Source of the DNA: Anderseniella sp963698275
GTDB taxonomy: Bacteria; Pseudomonadota; Alphaproteobacteria; Rhizobiales; Aestuariivirgaceae
Length of the DNA stretch: 64,000 nucleotides
Assembly: GCA_963698275.1 (NCBI GenBank)
Contig: CAVOQE010000009.1
Coordinates: forward strand, 620,001-684,000
Direction of reading: 5' to 3'
Shown in pieces: positions 1-8,886 of the stretch. The notes below the pieces were generated by a model. The model saw only the letters and a list, made by a program, of their open reading frames with translations. It had not been told where the DNA came from and did not search any database. A program made the translations under genes and the position numbers. Position 1 is the first letter of the stretch. Each line of letters begins with the position of its first letter.

Positions 1-89
1 GTGCGCGAAATTTGTCGTATTATGCGAAGTCCCTTGCCCGAGGGCAATGCGTCTTCCGTTCTAGATGGACGAGGCTCCAGGCCGTGACA

Positions 90-743
90 TCAGGCAAGTC
101 GCCAGACCTGGCTGTTCTTGATCTCGGCATCCTCAAGATCGCGGGTGACCGGCACATCATAAGATGCACACGACACAAGCCTGTCGCGCGGCAGGTATGA
201 TCTGCCCGGGTCACCAATCAAAACATCTATCGCCTGTGCAGTTGCTGTTTCAAGCCAGTTCATGAGTCTTGTTGCCACGGACTTTTCGTAAAACAGGTCG
301 CCGACAAGTATGACGTCAACATCCGGCGGTGGTGCGTCCAGCAGGTCATCACCACAGGCTGTGATTTCGACCTTGTTGGCCGCGGCGTTGATACTGACCG
401 CCTGCAGCGCAAATTGGTCGATATCAACCGCCCTTACATGTGCTGCGCCTGCCTTCATGGCAGCAATGCCGACCAGGCCCGAGCCCGACGCAAGGTCCAG
501 CACCGTCTTGCGACAGACGGTTTCGGGATTGTCCAGAATATAGCGGGCAAGGGCCTGACCGCCCGCCCAGGCAAATGCCCAGAACGGGGGCGGCAGACCC
601 ATCTCGCCCAGTTCTTCTTCCGTCTTCTGCCACAACGGCACGGCCTCATGGGCAATATGCAGGGCAATCTCAGGCACCAGCGGCACCGGCATCAATCTGG
701 TATTCCCGATAATGAAATCATGCCGGTCAGCAATGCCGGTCAC
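90..743 (-). CDS. Class I SAM-dependent methyltransferase (ETFB-lysine methyltransferase-like)
   Basis: This is a predicted soluble SAM-dependent methyltransferase of 217 residues. The motif I glycine loop VLDLASGSG lies near residues 81-89 and the acidic strand end RAVDID near 104-109. The segment PPPFWAFAWAGGQALARY (51-68) is typical of the METTL20/ETFB lysine methyltransferase family, so the substrate may be a protein lysine, but this is inferred from family resemblance only. I choose the GTG at 743 because it overlaps the upstream EVE gene's TGA as GTGA and leaves the usual short N-terminus; an ATG at 794 would overlap the EVE gene by 55 bases. It is translationally coupled to the EVE gene. 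The fold is certain, the substrate is not. Confidence 0.8.
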   Translation of the reverse strand: MTGIADRHDFIIGNTRLMPVPLVPEIALHIAHEAVPLWQKTEEELGEMGLPPPFWAFAWAGGQALARYILDNPETVCRKTVLDLASGSGLVGIAAMKAGAAHVRAVDIDQFALQAVSINAAANKVEITACGDDLLDAPPPDVDVILVGDLFYEKSVATRLMNWLETATAQAIDVLIGDPGRSYLPRDRLVSCASYDVPVTRDLEDAEIKNSQVWRLA

Positions 744-1174
744 TTGCTGACAGGTGGCGACGTCAAGCCGCCCATGCGGCACACCTCCAGCCATTCATCA
801 TGAAGAACCGGCTGGACCGACAGACGCATGGATGTCACCAGGGACATTTTCTCAAGCTTGGGATTGGCCTTCACATCAGCCAGGGAAACCGGGTTCGGCA
901 TATCCATGACAGCCTTGACGTCCACGCATTCCCAGCGCTCGTCGTCGGTCGTGGAATCAGGATGCACCAGCGCACAGACTTCACAAATTCCAACAACGTT
1001 CAGGCCCTCGTTGGAATGGTAGAAGAAGCCGAGATCACCCAATTGCATGGCGCGCATGTTGTTGCGGGCCTGATAGTTGCGGATGCCGTCCCATTCTTCA
1101 CCCGCATCGCCTTTCGCCTTCAGCATGTCCCATGAAAATTTGAACGGTTCAGATTTGAACAACCAGTAGGCCAT
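740..1174 (-). CDS. EVE domain-containing protein
   Basis: A 144-residue single-domain EVE protein. The start MAYWLFKSEP and the block WDGIRNYQARNNM with LGDLGFFYHS are classic EVE features. EVE domains have a PUA-like fold and bind modified bases in DNA or RNA; they occur both as housekeeping proteins and in restriction systems. Here the gene sits between a methyltransferase and gpsA/tsaD, a housekeeping arrangement common in alphaproteobacteria, so a defence role is not suggested. Its stop overlaps the start of the downstream methyltransferase, so the two are probably made together. Confidence 0.9.
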   Translation of the reverse strand: MAYWLFKSEPFKFSWDMLKAKGDAGEEWDGIRNYQARNNMRAMQLGDLGFFYHSNEGLNVVGICEVCALVHPDSTTDDERWECVDVKAVMDMPNPVSLADVKANPKLEKMSLVTSMRLSVQPVLHDEWLEVCRMGGLTSPPVSK

Positions 1175-1206
1175 GATCCCTCATTTCAGTTTGTCAGACG
1201 TAGTTG

Positions 1207-2211
1207 TCAGTCATGTTCGGCCCGCAACGGCCGGGACATGAGGTGGGTTATTTCATCGTCCACATTTGCATTGCTGCTTACAATCCTTGCAACGGCTTCG
1301 CAAACCGGCATTTCAATATGGTGGGCAGCGGCGATGGCACGCACGACGCCCGCCGTGTGCACACCTTCCGATACTGCGGTGCGCGAGGCAAGAATCGTCT
1401 CAAGATCAACACCCTTGCCCAACTCAACGCCGAGGGAAAAGTTACGCGACTGGGTACTCGAACACGTCAGGACAAGATCACCAAGCCCGGACAGGCCGAA
1501 CAGGGTTTCCGGTTGTGCCCCGAGTGCTGCCGCCAGCCTGCGCAGTTCAGCAAATGATCGCGCCAGCAGCGCTGCCTGCGCGGATGCGCCCAACCCCTTG
1601 CCGGCACAGATACCGACCGCTATCGCCAGCACATTCTTCACCGCCCCGCCGATCTGCACGCCCTTCATATCTTTCGACACGTAGATCCTGAATGACCGGG
1701 TGCTGAGCGCATGGGCGATGGCGGAAGTCTGTTGCGCATCCTCGCCGGCCAGCGTGATGGCCGTCGGCAATCCGGCGACCACGTCGGCTGCGAAACTGGG
1801 GCCTGACAACACCAATGGCTGCAAATCCGAGCTCTCCCGGGCCACGTCGGTCAGGAACTTGTTGCTGTCGCGCTCCAGCCCCTTTGCGGTGATGATCAGC
1901 GGCGCCGGCTTGTTGATGTGCTCAGACAGTCTTGTCACAACTTCACGTGTCGCCTGCGCAGGTGTTGCAAGGATCAGCAGGTCGCTGCCGGCCACCTCTG
2001 ACAGGTTCGAGGTAACCTGCAGATCTTCGGGCAGCCGATGCCCGGGCAGGTATGTTGTGTTCTCCCTGTCAGTGGCAATGGCCTGTGCCAGATCGGCGGA
2101 ACGGCACCACAATGTGGTGTACAGGCCGGCGCGTACGCACATGGTTGCCAACGCGGTTCCCCACGCACCGGCCCCAATCACACATGTTGTCGAAATTTTG
2201 CTTGCCGTCAT
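1207..2211 (-). CDS. gpsA: Glycerol-3-phosphate dehydrogenase [NAD(P)+]
   Basis: GpsA reduces dihydroxyacetone phosphate to sn-glycerol-3-phosphate in the cytosol, supplying the phospholipid backbone. The 334-residue product has family-normal length. It begins with a Rossmann nucleotide loop VIGAGAWGTALA (about residues 12-23) and contains the GPSFAADV and GGAVKNVLAIAVGI blocks of the catalytic region, plus the GLSGLGDLVLTC motif further on. Its ATG overlaps the stop of tsaD by four bases (2208-2211), so it is translated from the tsaD transcript. Nothing is unusual. Confidence 0.96.
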   Translation of the reverse strand: MTASKISTTCVIGAGAWGTALATMCVRAGLYTTLWCRSADLAQAIATDRENTTYLPGHRLPEDLQVTSNLSEVAGSDLLILATPAQATREVVTRLSEHINKPAPLIITAKGLERDSNKFLTDVARESSDLQPLVLSGPSFAADVVAGLPTAITLAGEDAQQTSAIAHALSTRSFRIYVSKDMKGVQIGGAVKNVLAIAVGICAGKGLGASAQAALLARSFAELRRLAAALGAQPETLFGLSGLGDLVLTCSSTQSRNFSLGVELGKGVDLETILASRTAVSEGVHTAGVVRAIAAAHHIEMPVCEAVARIVSSNANVDDEITHLMSRPLRAEHD

Positions 2212-3272
2212 GCCTTCACTCCGGCGAACGGCTGCGGCTCGGCATCGGCGTCCAGCGGCCAGCGCGCGCGCGCCGACAGGGTAAACTCATCCGGCTCCCG
2301 TCTGACAGCGTTCTCAAGTCCTGCCCATGCAATCATCGCTGCATTGTCCGTGCAGAGTTCAACCGGTGGCACACTCAGACGGAAACCTTCCTGAACGCAG
2401 GTGCGCTCGAGGCAATCGCGCAGTGCCAGATTGGCAGCTACGCCGCCGGATGCAACCAGGACGCGATCTTGCACACCGGGGTGCAGTTCCCGGAATCCGG
2501 CCATCGCCCGCTGCACACGGTCGGCCACCGCCACACATGCCGCCAGTTGAAACCCGGCACAGATATCAGCCACATCGGTTGCTGCAAGCGGCTGGATTGC
2601 CGTGGCCGCCTGGCGAACCGCTGTCTTGAGACCGGAAAATGAAAAATTGCAGTCGCTGCGGCCTTTCATCGGTACGGGAAATTTGAATCGCTGAGCGTTG
2701 CCCTCTGCTGCTGCATGTTCCACCGCCGGACCGCCCGGATAGCCCAGCCCGAGCAGTTTGGCTGTCTTGTCGAACGCTTCTCCCAGCGCATCATCGATCG
2801 TGGTCCCAAGGCGGGTATAGCAGCCGACATCATCGACACTGACCAGCTGGCTATGGCCGCCTGACACCAGCAGGATCAGGTAAGGAGGGCGCAGGCCTTC
2901 GGTGAGGCCCGGCGTCAGCGCATGGCCCTCCAGATGATTGATGCCGTAAAACGGTTTGCCGGTTGCAAGCGCGATGGCCTTGGCCGTCATCAGGCCGGTC
3001 AGCACGCCGCCGATCAGGCCAGGTCCGGCAGTTGCGGCTATGCCGGACAGTTCATCATAACTGCAATCTGCCTCGCTCATCGCCTGTTCAACCAGCCGGT
3101 CAAGATGTGCCAGATGCGAGCGGGCCGCGATTTCCGGCACCACACCGCCATAAGGTGCGTGCAGCACTGTCTGGGACAACACCACGCTGGACACGATCTC
3201 ACCCGACCCGTCCGGCTTGCGGGCGACGACTGATGCCGCAGTTTCGTCACACGAAGTTTCGATACCCAGCAT
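2208..3272 (-). CDS. tsaD: tRNA N6-adenosine threonylcarbamoyltransferase TsaD
   Basis: TsaD transfers the threonylcarbamoyl group to A37 of ANN-decoding tRNAs (t6A), working with TsaB, TsaC and TsaE. From the ATG at 3272 the protein is 354 residues and starts MLGIETSCDETA, the family signature. The metal-binding histidines are seen in INHLEGHA (H113, H117) and the nucleotide-binding LVSGGHSQ lies at 135-142. A longer frame extends upstream, but the ATG at 3272 fits the family N-terminus; a TTG at 3305 would add 11 residues. It heads the minus-strand operon tsaD-gpsA-EVE-methyltransferase and is divergent from hemC. Confidence 0.95.
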   Translation of the reverse strand: MLGIETSCDETAASVVARKPDGSGEIVSSVVLSQTVLHAPYGGVVPEIAARSHLAHLDRLVEQAMSEADCSYDELSGIAATAGPGLIGGVLTGLMTAKAIALATGKPFYGINHLEGHALTPGLTEGLRPPYLILLVSGGHSQLVSVDDVGCYTRLGTTIDDALGEAFDKTAKLLGLGYPGGPAVEHAAAEGNAQRFKFPVPMKGRSDCNFSFSGLKTAVRQAATAIQPLAATDVADICAGFQLAACVAVADRVQRAMAGFRELHPGVQDRVLVASGGVAANLALRDCLERTCVQEGFRLSVPPVELCTDNAAMIAWAGLENAVRREPDEFTLSARARWPLDADAEPQPFAGVKA

Positions 3273-3384
3273 CAGGTGCGTTTGTTGATTGTTGACACCA
3301 GCCAAGCTAAAGACCTTCCTTGAACCGTCCCGGACCTTATATACTGCCCACTCAAACCTGCCTGTAACACCGAAAGTTATCCGC
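3273..3384. promoter_or_regulatory. Divergent tsaD/hemC intergenic region with candidate promoter
   Basis: This 112-bp gap separates the tsaD and hemC starts and should hold promoters for both operons. For hemC, a TTCCTT (3316-3321) and TATACT (3340-3345) pair with an 18-base spacer could place transcription start near 3352. That would make the ATG at 3289 untranscribed and favour the TTG at 3385 as the hemC start. The elements are weak matches and the call rests mainly on position. Confidence 0.3.
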
Positions 3385-4305
3385 TTGCAAACCGACCGCA
3401 TCAAAATTGGCACCAGAGGCTCACCGCTTGCCCTGGCACAAGCCCACGAGACCCGTGACAGATTATGCAAGGCGCATGACCTTGATCCCGCAGTGATTGA
3501 TATCGTTGTCATCTCGACGACCGGTGATCAGATCCAGAACAGGCCGCTGTCGGAGATCGGCGGCAAGGGCCTGTTCACCAAGGAACTTGAAGAGCAATTG
3601 CACGACGGCAGCATCGACATGGCGGTCCATTCCATGAAGGACATGCCGGCGGTTCTGCCGGACGGCCTGGAGATATGTTGCCTGCTGGAGCGCGAGGACC
3701 CGCGCGATGCGTTCATGTCTCCCGTCGCCAAATCCATTGCTGATCTGCCCGAAGGGGCAACCGTCGGGTCTTCATCGGTGCGCCGGGCTGCGCAACTGCT
3801 GAACATTCGTCCCGACCTTGAGATCGTGCAGTTCAGGGGCAATGTGCAGACACGGTTGCGAAAACTGGAAGAGGGCGTGGCCGCCGCCACGTTCCTGGCC
3901 TGTGCCGGGTTGAACAGGCTCGGCATGACGCATCTCATGACCAGCGCCATTGATCCCGGCATCATGCTGCCGGCTGTTGCACAAGGGGCCATTGGCATTG
4001 AAATCGCGACCGCCAATGAGCGCTCGCGCGCCTTGCTGGAGCCACTCAATCACCAGCACACCAGCATCTGTATCGAAGCCGAACGGGCCTTTCTGAAAGA
4101 ACTTGACGGCTCCTGCCGCACCCCGCTGGCCGGTCACGCGACACTGGCGGACAATGTGGTGTCATTCAACGCCATGGCGCTGACGCTGGACGGGCAGAAG
4201 GTGTTCACCGCCAGCCGGACCGGTCAGGCCGGCGAGGCCGGCAGGATGGGACTTGATGCCGCCAAGGAAATCAGGGCGCTGGCCGGTACAGACCTGGTGT
4301 CGTGA
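3385..4305 (+). CDS. hemC: Porphobilinogen deaminase (hydroxymethylbilane synthase)
   Basis: HemC polymerises four porphobilinogens into hydroxymethylbilane in the cytosol. The product from the TTG at 3385 is 306 residues, normal for the family. It opens with IKIGTRGSPLALAQ, carries the GSSSVRR substrate-binding loop (about 128-134), and has the cofactor cysteine in ELDGSCRTPLAGH (C244). The TTG is chosen because the conserved N-terminus begins right there; the only ATG upstream (3289) adds a non-conserved 32-residue leader across the probable promoter. It is first in the hemC-hemD-mitofilin-like-hemY cluster and its stop overlaps the hemD start. Confidence 0.93.
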   Translation: MQTDRIKIGTRGSPLALAQAHETRDRLCKAHDLDPAVIDIVVISTTGDQIQNRPLSEIGGKGLFTKELEEQLHDGSIDMAVHSMKDMPAVLPDGLEICCLLEREDPRDAFMSPVAKSIADLPEGATVGSSSVRRAAQLLNIRPDLEIVQFRGNVQTRLRKLEEGVAAATFLACAGLNRLGMTHLMTSAIDPGIMLPAVAQGAIGIEIATANERSRALLEPLNHQHTSICIEAERAFLKELDGSCRTPLAGHATLADNVVSFNAMALTLDGQKVFTASRTGQAGEAGRMGLDAAKEIRALAGTDLVS

Positions 4306-5073
4306 TGCACCTGATCGTGACCAGACCGCAAGCGGACGCTGGCAAGCTGAAATCCCGGCTGCAGGCAAACGGTCACACAGCTTCTGTTGTACCATTATTG
4401 ACCATCCGGATTGATGATGATGCCGCCATTCCAGACAATCCCTGGCAGGCGATTGCGGTGACCAGCGCAAACGCCCTGACGGCCCTGGCCAGTAACGGCA
4501 TTCTCGAAAAAACTGCTGGCCATACCGGTATTTGCAGTCGGTCCGGCATCAGCAAAACTGGCCGGTGAACTGGGTTTCGCAGACGTTCGACAGGCCGAGG
4601 GGGATCTGATTGCGCTGCAGGGTCTGATGAAACAGGTGCTCAAGCCTGAGGCCGGGCCGATACTGTACCTGACGGGAAAGGTCCGGTCGGGGGATCTGGC
4701 AGCAGACCTGCGGTCGCACGGTTTCAGTGTCGAGCGGGTTGAGCTTTATGAAGCCGTCGCCGCCACGCAACTTCCAGCGCATGCGAAACAGTTCATCCGG
4801 TCGGGCAAGGCGGATGGAGTTTTACTTTATTCAGCGCGTACCGCAGACATCTGGGCGCAACTCGTCAAGCAGGATGGATTGGGCACGCAGGCAGCAAAAC
4901 TTGTTCATTTTTGCCTGTCACAGACAGTGGCTGAAAGGATCCGTTCATCCCTCGGTGACAATGTATCAATTGTTGTATCCGGCAAACCCGATGATGATAG
5001 TATGCTGGAAACCATTGATGACACCGTAGCAAGCCAACCGATCCAAAATGCTATGCGGGGGAAAGACGCAACC
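4302..5073 (+). CDS. hemD: Uroporphyrinogen-III synthase, frameshifted
   Basis: HemD closes and inverts hydroxymethylbilane to uroporphyrinogen III. The start is GTG 4302 or ATG 4305, overlapping the hemC stop. The first frame reads MHLIVTRPQADAGKL to about ASNGILEK, then runs into non-HemD sequence and stops at 4568. The second half (LLAIPVFAVGPASAKLAGEL onward, then LYLTGKVRSGDLAADL and VLLYSARTADIW) lies one base later. The switch is at the A6 run 4507-4512: removing one A rejoins the frames perfectly. The gene has no stop of its own before the next gene; the restored frame runs through the ATG at 5074. Sequencing error, a real mutation, or polymerase slippage on A6 are all possible; an essential haem gene argues against a true null. 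Confidence 0.85.
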
Positions 5074-6592
5074 ATGGCAAATCGAAAAACACCGTCGCGC
5101 AAAGCCAAAAAACCAGTGCGCCCCACCGTGATTGACGCCAAGGCTACAGAAGTAAAATCCGCGGAGACGGAAAAGCCGGCATCGCCGCAGGCAGAGAAAT
5201 CAGGATCCGCGCCCAGCGAGACAGCCTCCGGCAAAACGGCGGAGACATCCAAACCCGCCGACCCGGGTAAAAACACCACGAGCAGTGCGAGCAAGGCTGC
5301 AGCGCGTGACGCGTCGAAAAGCAAACCTGGCGATACCCGGCCAACGGGCGGATCAGCGCCTGTCAAAAAGTCGGGCAAGGGCAAACTCGTTACCGGCGCC
5401 CTGGTCGCAACACTGCTCGCGGGCATTGGCGTCGGCGGCTATCTTTACCGTGAACACGGGGCCGGCTTGTTTGGCAGCACCGCTCCGGTCATCGATGTAG
5501 GCGCAATCGAGGGTCAGGCGCTGGAAGCGATTGGCACGGCAAAGTCAGCCTCGGAAACGGCTGACGCCGCGATTGCCCAGGACCAAATCGCTTAACGACA
5601 GGATCGCCGGGCTTGAACAGCAGCTGACCGAGGCCCGAAACAGCGCTGCAGCGCCTGACGCAAGTACGCTGGCGACCATCACTGCGGCTTCAGAACTGGC
5701 CAGCTCCGCCAAATCCGAGATTGCGGACCTGTCGGCAAAGACCGGCGAGATCGAAACCGGCATGGCTGAGGTTCGCACTTCCATCGACAGCCTCAAGGCA
5801 GCGCTGCAGGCAGCGGCAAGCAGCGGCGGTGGCGCCGGACAGGCTGAAGCGAACCTGAAATTTGATGAGCTGGCGCAGCGGATCGCAAAACTGGAAACGG
5901 TGCAGGCACAGCCGGCCGACGGCAAGGTGTCCGGTGAGGTCGCAGCCCTTCGCGACCAGCTTGCTGCGGCAACCGCGCGCATGGAAATGCTGGAGAGCCG
6001 TCTTGAGGCGGCAATTGCCAGTCCGAAGCCGGATGTCCCGGCACCTGCTTCGCCACAGGCGGCAGCGATTGATACAACGAGGATCGCCGCTCAACTGGCA
6101 GCATTGTCCGACACCGTCAATCAGGGCAAGCCCTACCAGGCGGAGCTGAGCGCGCTGGAAGAGACCGCAAGCCTGACACTTTCCCTGCCGGCACTTTCCG
6201 CCAACGCGACATCCGGGATAAAGACGGCCGACCAGTTGAAACAGGACCTTGGCGGACTGAAAGCTGAACTCGATGCAGCAGCATCTGAAAGCTCTGCCGC
6301 AGAGGCCCCCTCTGGCTGGTGGGGCAGCATAACCGGCAAGCTGTCATCCGTTGTGAAAGTCCGCAAGATTGACGGGACCGGGAACTGGACAGAACATGTC
6401 GCATCCGCTGTCACAGCACTTGAAACAGGCGACCTCAGCGCCGCCATAGCGGCACTTGGTGCCGGTGGCGCGTCTGCGCCGGAACCTGTCGCGACCTGGC
6501 TCGTTGAGGCACGCAAGCGCCAGAGCGCTGATGCAGAACTGCAAAAACTTCCACAAATCATCCTGGGCCAGTTGCCGGCCCCGGCTCAATAA
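5074..6592 (+). CDS. Mitofilin/Mic60-like inner-membrane protein (COG4223 type), frameshifted
   Basis: This is the membrane protein that commonly follows hemD in alphaproteobacteria and is related to the mitochondrial cristae protein mitofilin; its biochemical role in haem synthesis is unproven. The ATG at 5074 follows a good GGGGGAAAG ribosome site (5057-5065). A Lys/Ser/Pro-rich cytoplasmic tail is followed by one membrane segment (KLVTGALVATLLAGIGVGGY, about 5383-5445), then coiled coil (DRIAGLEQQLTEARN and onward, with many Ala/Glu/Lys heptads) and a C-terminal conserved domain. The first frame stops at 5595; the coiled coil continues one base later. Removing one A from 5585-5587 joins them as DQSLNDRIAGLEQ. 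The rejoined protein is about 505 residues. The first part is also in frame with the hemD second half. Confidence 0.75.
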
Positions 6593-6611
6593 TCCGCGGC
6601 GGGACCAAAAA

Positions 6612-8408
6612 ATGATTTCTTTGCTGGTGCGTTTTGTCCTTCTGATCATTGTCGCAACCCTGTTTGCCTGGCTGGCCGACCAGCCGGGCGATCTCAAACT
6701 GCGCTGGCTGGGATATGAACTGGAAACCTCGCTGATGGCTGCGGTCATCATGCTGGCGGGTCTCACACTTGTTATATGGATTACCTGGTCGCTTTTGATG
6801 TGGCTGCTCGACAGGCCGGGAGCCTTCGGCGGCTGGTTCAAGTCGCGCCGGCAGCGCAAGGGCAAGCAGGCCTTGTCGAGCGGGCTGATCGCCGTTGCAT
6901 CCGGTGACAGTGAGGCAGCCCAGGCTCATGCCAGGACAGCCGCCGCCATCATCGGCGATGACCCGATGGTGAAGCTGCTGGACGCCCAGGCATCCCAGAT
7001 GCGCGGTGACAATGTGCGGGTGCGGCAGTTGTTTGAGGAAATGGCCGAGAAACCCGAGACCCGCCTGCTCGGGTTGCGGGGACTGCACACCGATGCGGTG
7101 CGCCAGTCCGACATGGCACGGGCCCGCGCGCTTGCCGAAGAGGCCGTCCGCATCAATCCGAAAGTGTCCTGGGCCGGCAAGGCGGTGCTGTCCTATCAGT
7201 CGACCAGCCAGGACTGGGCCGCCATCTCGCGCACCATTGATGTTCAGAAATCAGCAGCACTGATCGACAGGGCAACAGCCAATCTGAAACATGCCGTCGT
7301 GCTCACCGCACAAGCCGCCGAAGCCGAGAGCAGGAATGCCGAAGACGCCTATGACCTCGCCTTGCGGGCGCACAAGCTCGACCCGTCACTTGTGCCTGCA
7401 GCGGTGATAGCCGCACGTCACGCCACCGCGCACGGCAGCTTGCGCAAGGCTGCGAAAATCATCGAGAAGACCTGGAACCTGACCCCGCACCCGGACCTGG
7501 CCGACGCTTACAGCCATGTCCGCAGCGGCGATTCCGCACTGGACAGGCTCAAGCGCATCAAGACCCTGGTGGCCAGGACAGGCGGCATCGAAGGCGCTGT
7601 TGCGCTGGCTACCGCCGCCATCGATGCACTGGAATGGAAGACCGCACGTGAGGCGCTGAGCGCCTATGCCCATGACCGGCCACAGGCCCGCATATGCGGA
7701 TTGATGGCAGAGATCGAGGAAGGCGAGTTTGGCGACAAGGGCCGTGCGCGCGAATGGCTGGCCCGCGCCGTCAGGGCACCGCGTGATCCGGCCTGGACCG
7801 CTGACGGTCATATTTCCAGGGTCTGGTTGCCGGTCTCGCCGGTGTCGGGCGAGCTTGGCGGGTTCAAGTGGAAGGTGCCTGTTGAAGGCATCGCCTATCA
7901 AGAGCCCGAGGCCGTAACGGAAGTGCATGACGATACCGTACCGGGCGACGACGCAATCGCCATCACCGCGCCGGAGACGCCGGACGCACCGGAACAGGAG
8001 CCAGAGCCGGAAGAAGAGGTGATTGTTCAAGACACCGATGAGCCGGTCGAGGATGTAACGGTTGAGGAAGATGACGGTGTCGACCTCGCTGAGGAAAAAC
8101 CGGTTGCAGACATTGAGGACATTGAGGACAAACCTGCAGCGGAGCCTGAGGAAAAGACTGTAGAAGAAACAGCCGAAAAACCGGTTGCAGAAGCGGAGGT
8201 TGAACCGCCGTCGCCTGACACTGAAACTGAAGGCAAGGCAGACCCGCCGGCAAGCCCGGATGAACCGGACAGGATCGACACGGAAACCGGCAGGACCGGC
8301 AAGGATGATGCGAAGGTAAAGGAAGAGGCATCCGTCTTCGCCCGCCAGCCCGATGACCCGGGCCCGGTGGACGAAGCCGGCAAGAAGCCGGAAAAGACTT
8401 GGCTTTGA
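6612..8408 (+). CDS. hemY: HemY-like TPR membrane protein
   Basis: A 598-residue inner-membrane protein of the HemY N-terminal family (COG3898), last gene of the haem cluster. It is not the HemY protoporphyrinogen oxidase of Bacillus; its molecular function is not established. The ATG at 6612 begins two membrane helices (ISLLVRFVLLIIVATLFAWL and SLMAAVIMLAGLTLVIWITW), followed by a TPR-rich cytosolic or periplasmic domain. After about residue 430 there is a long acidic, Pro/Glu-rich low-complexity tail. An upstream in-frame extension from 6456 overlaps the previous gene and lacks family character, so I reject it. Confidence 0.88.
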   Translation: MISLLVRFVLLIIVATLFAWLADQPGDLKLRWLGYELETSLMAAVIMLAGLTLVIWITWSLLMWLLDRPGAFGGWFKSRRQRKGKQALSSGLIAVASGDSEAAQAHARTAAAIIGDDPMVKLLDAQASQMRGDNVRVRQLFEEMAEKPETRLLGLRGLHTDAVRQSDMARARALAEEAVRINPKVSWAGKAVLSYQSTSQDWAAISRTIDVQKSAALIDRATANLKHAVVLTAQAAEAESRNAEDAYDLALRAHKLDPSLVPAAVIAARHATAHGSLRKAAKIIEKTWNLTPHPDLADAYSHVRSGDSALDRLKRIKTLVARTGGIEGAVALATAAIDALEWKTAREALSAYAHDRPQARICGLMAEIEEGEFGDKGRAREWLARAVRAPRDPAWTADGHISRVWLPVSPVSGELGGFKWKVPVEGIAYQEPEAVTEVHDDTVPGDDAIAITAPETPDAPEQEPEPEEEVIVQDTDEPVEDVTVEEDDGVDLAEEKPVADIEDIEDKPAAEPEEKTVEETAEKPVAEAEVEPPSPDTETEGKADPPASPDEPDRIDTETGRTGKDDAKVKEEASVFARQPDDPGPVDEAGKKPEKTWL

Positions 8409-8411
8409 GTG

Positions 8412-8440
8412 TTGAAAGATTAACCACTTCGCGCTATTGG
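8412..8440 (+). promoter_or_regulatory. Candidate tRNA-Thr promoter
   Basis: TTGAAA at 8412-8417 and TATTGG at 8435-8440 are separated by 17 bases, 25 bases upstream of the tRNA. This matches sigma-70-type spacing and would give a short leader. It rests on two hexamers only. Confidence 0.35.
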
Positions 8441-8465
8441 TCGCGCAGGATCAGATAACTGACAT

Positions 8466-8541
8466 GCCGCTTTAGCTCAGTTGGTAGAGCACATCATTCG
8501 TAATGATGGGGTCAGGTGTTCGAATCACCTAAGCGGCACCA
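8466..8541 (+). tRNA. tRNA-Thr (anticodon CGU)
   Basis: A 76-nt cloverleaf with acceptor stem GCCGCTT pairing AAGCGGC, D-arm containing AGCTCAGTTGGTAGAGC, anticodon loop TTCGTAA closed by ATCAT/ATGAT, a T-arm with GTTCGAATC, and an encoded 3' CCA. The anticodon CGT reads ACG, so this is threonine. A run of six T's follows at once (8543-8548) and may serve as terminator. No integrase or attachment-site duplication is seen beside it. Confidence 0.96.
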
Positions 8542-8886
8542 TTTTTTCTCCAAAGGGGCCCCCGTTCACCCCCCCGGAGGGCGCCGGAAATCAGCTGACG
8601 CAGCGGTGCGTCAACTGACTTTATAGTCCATACGCATTAACCACACAGAGTGTTCGACCAGCAATTGATCGCGTTGCAGCGCTTGCCCAAAGGAACTGCG
8701 GAGGGATGTAGGGAAGTACGTTCGCCGGCGCGACGGCGGTTGCCCAATCTGCAGTGCGCCTGCATCAATGCTCATCGCACCGGAAAGCATCATTCCATTG
8801 CAGCAAATGCCATTCGTGACCTAACATTCAAATCCGGCCAATCAACAGCGGCTGCTCATTGCCAGAAAAGATAAAGGAAGACCGAT
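8542..8886. other. Non-coding gap between tRNA-Thr and SDR gene
   Basis: This 345-bp stretch has no convincing gene; the 74-codon frame at 8650-8874 has no recognisable features. It contains a hairpin at 8592-8617 (TGACGCA, loop GCGG, TGCGTCA, extended by CAG/CTG across one mismatch) of unknown role. The ribosome site AAGGAAG (8875-8881) for the SDR gene lies at its right end. Confidence 0.5.

Noticed and set aside
8650..8874. 74-codon frame between tRNA and SDR
   Set aside because: No ribosome site, domain or signal peptide; composition is not gene-like.
8466..8886. tRNA-Thr as integration site of a mobile island
   Set aside because: No integrase, no duplicated tRNA 3' end, and the flanking genes look ordinary.
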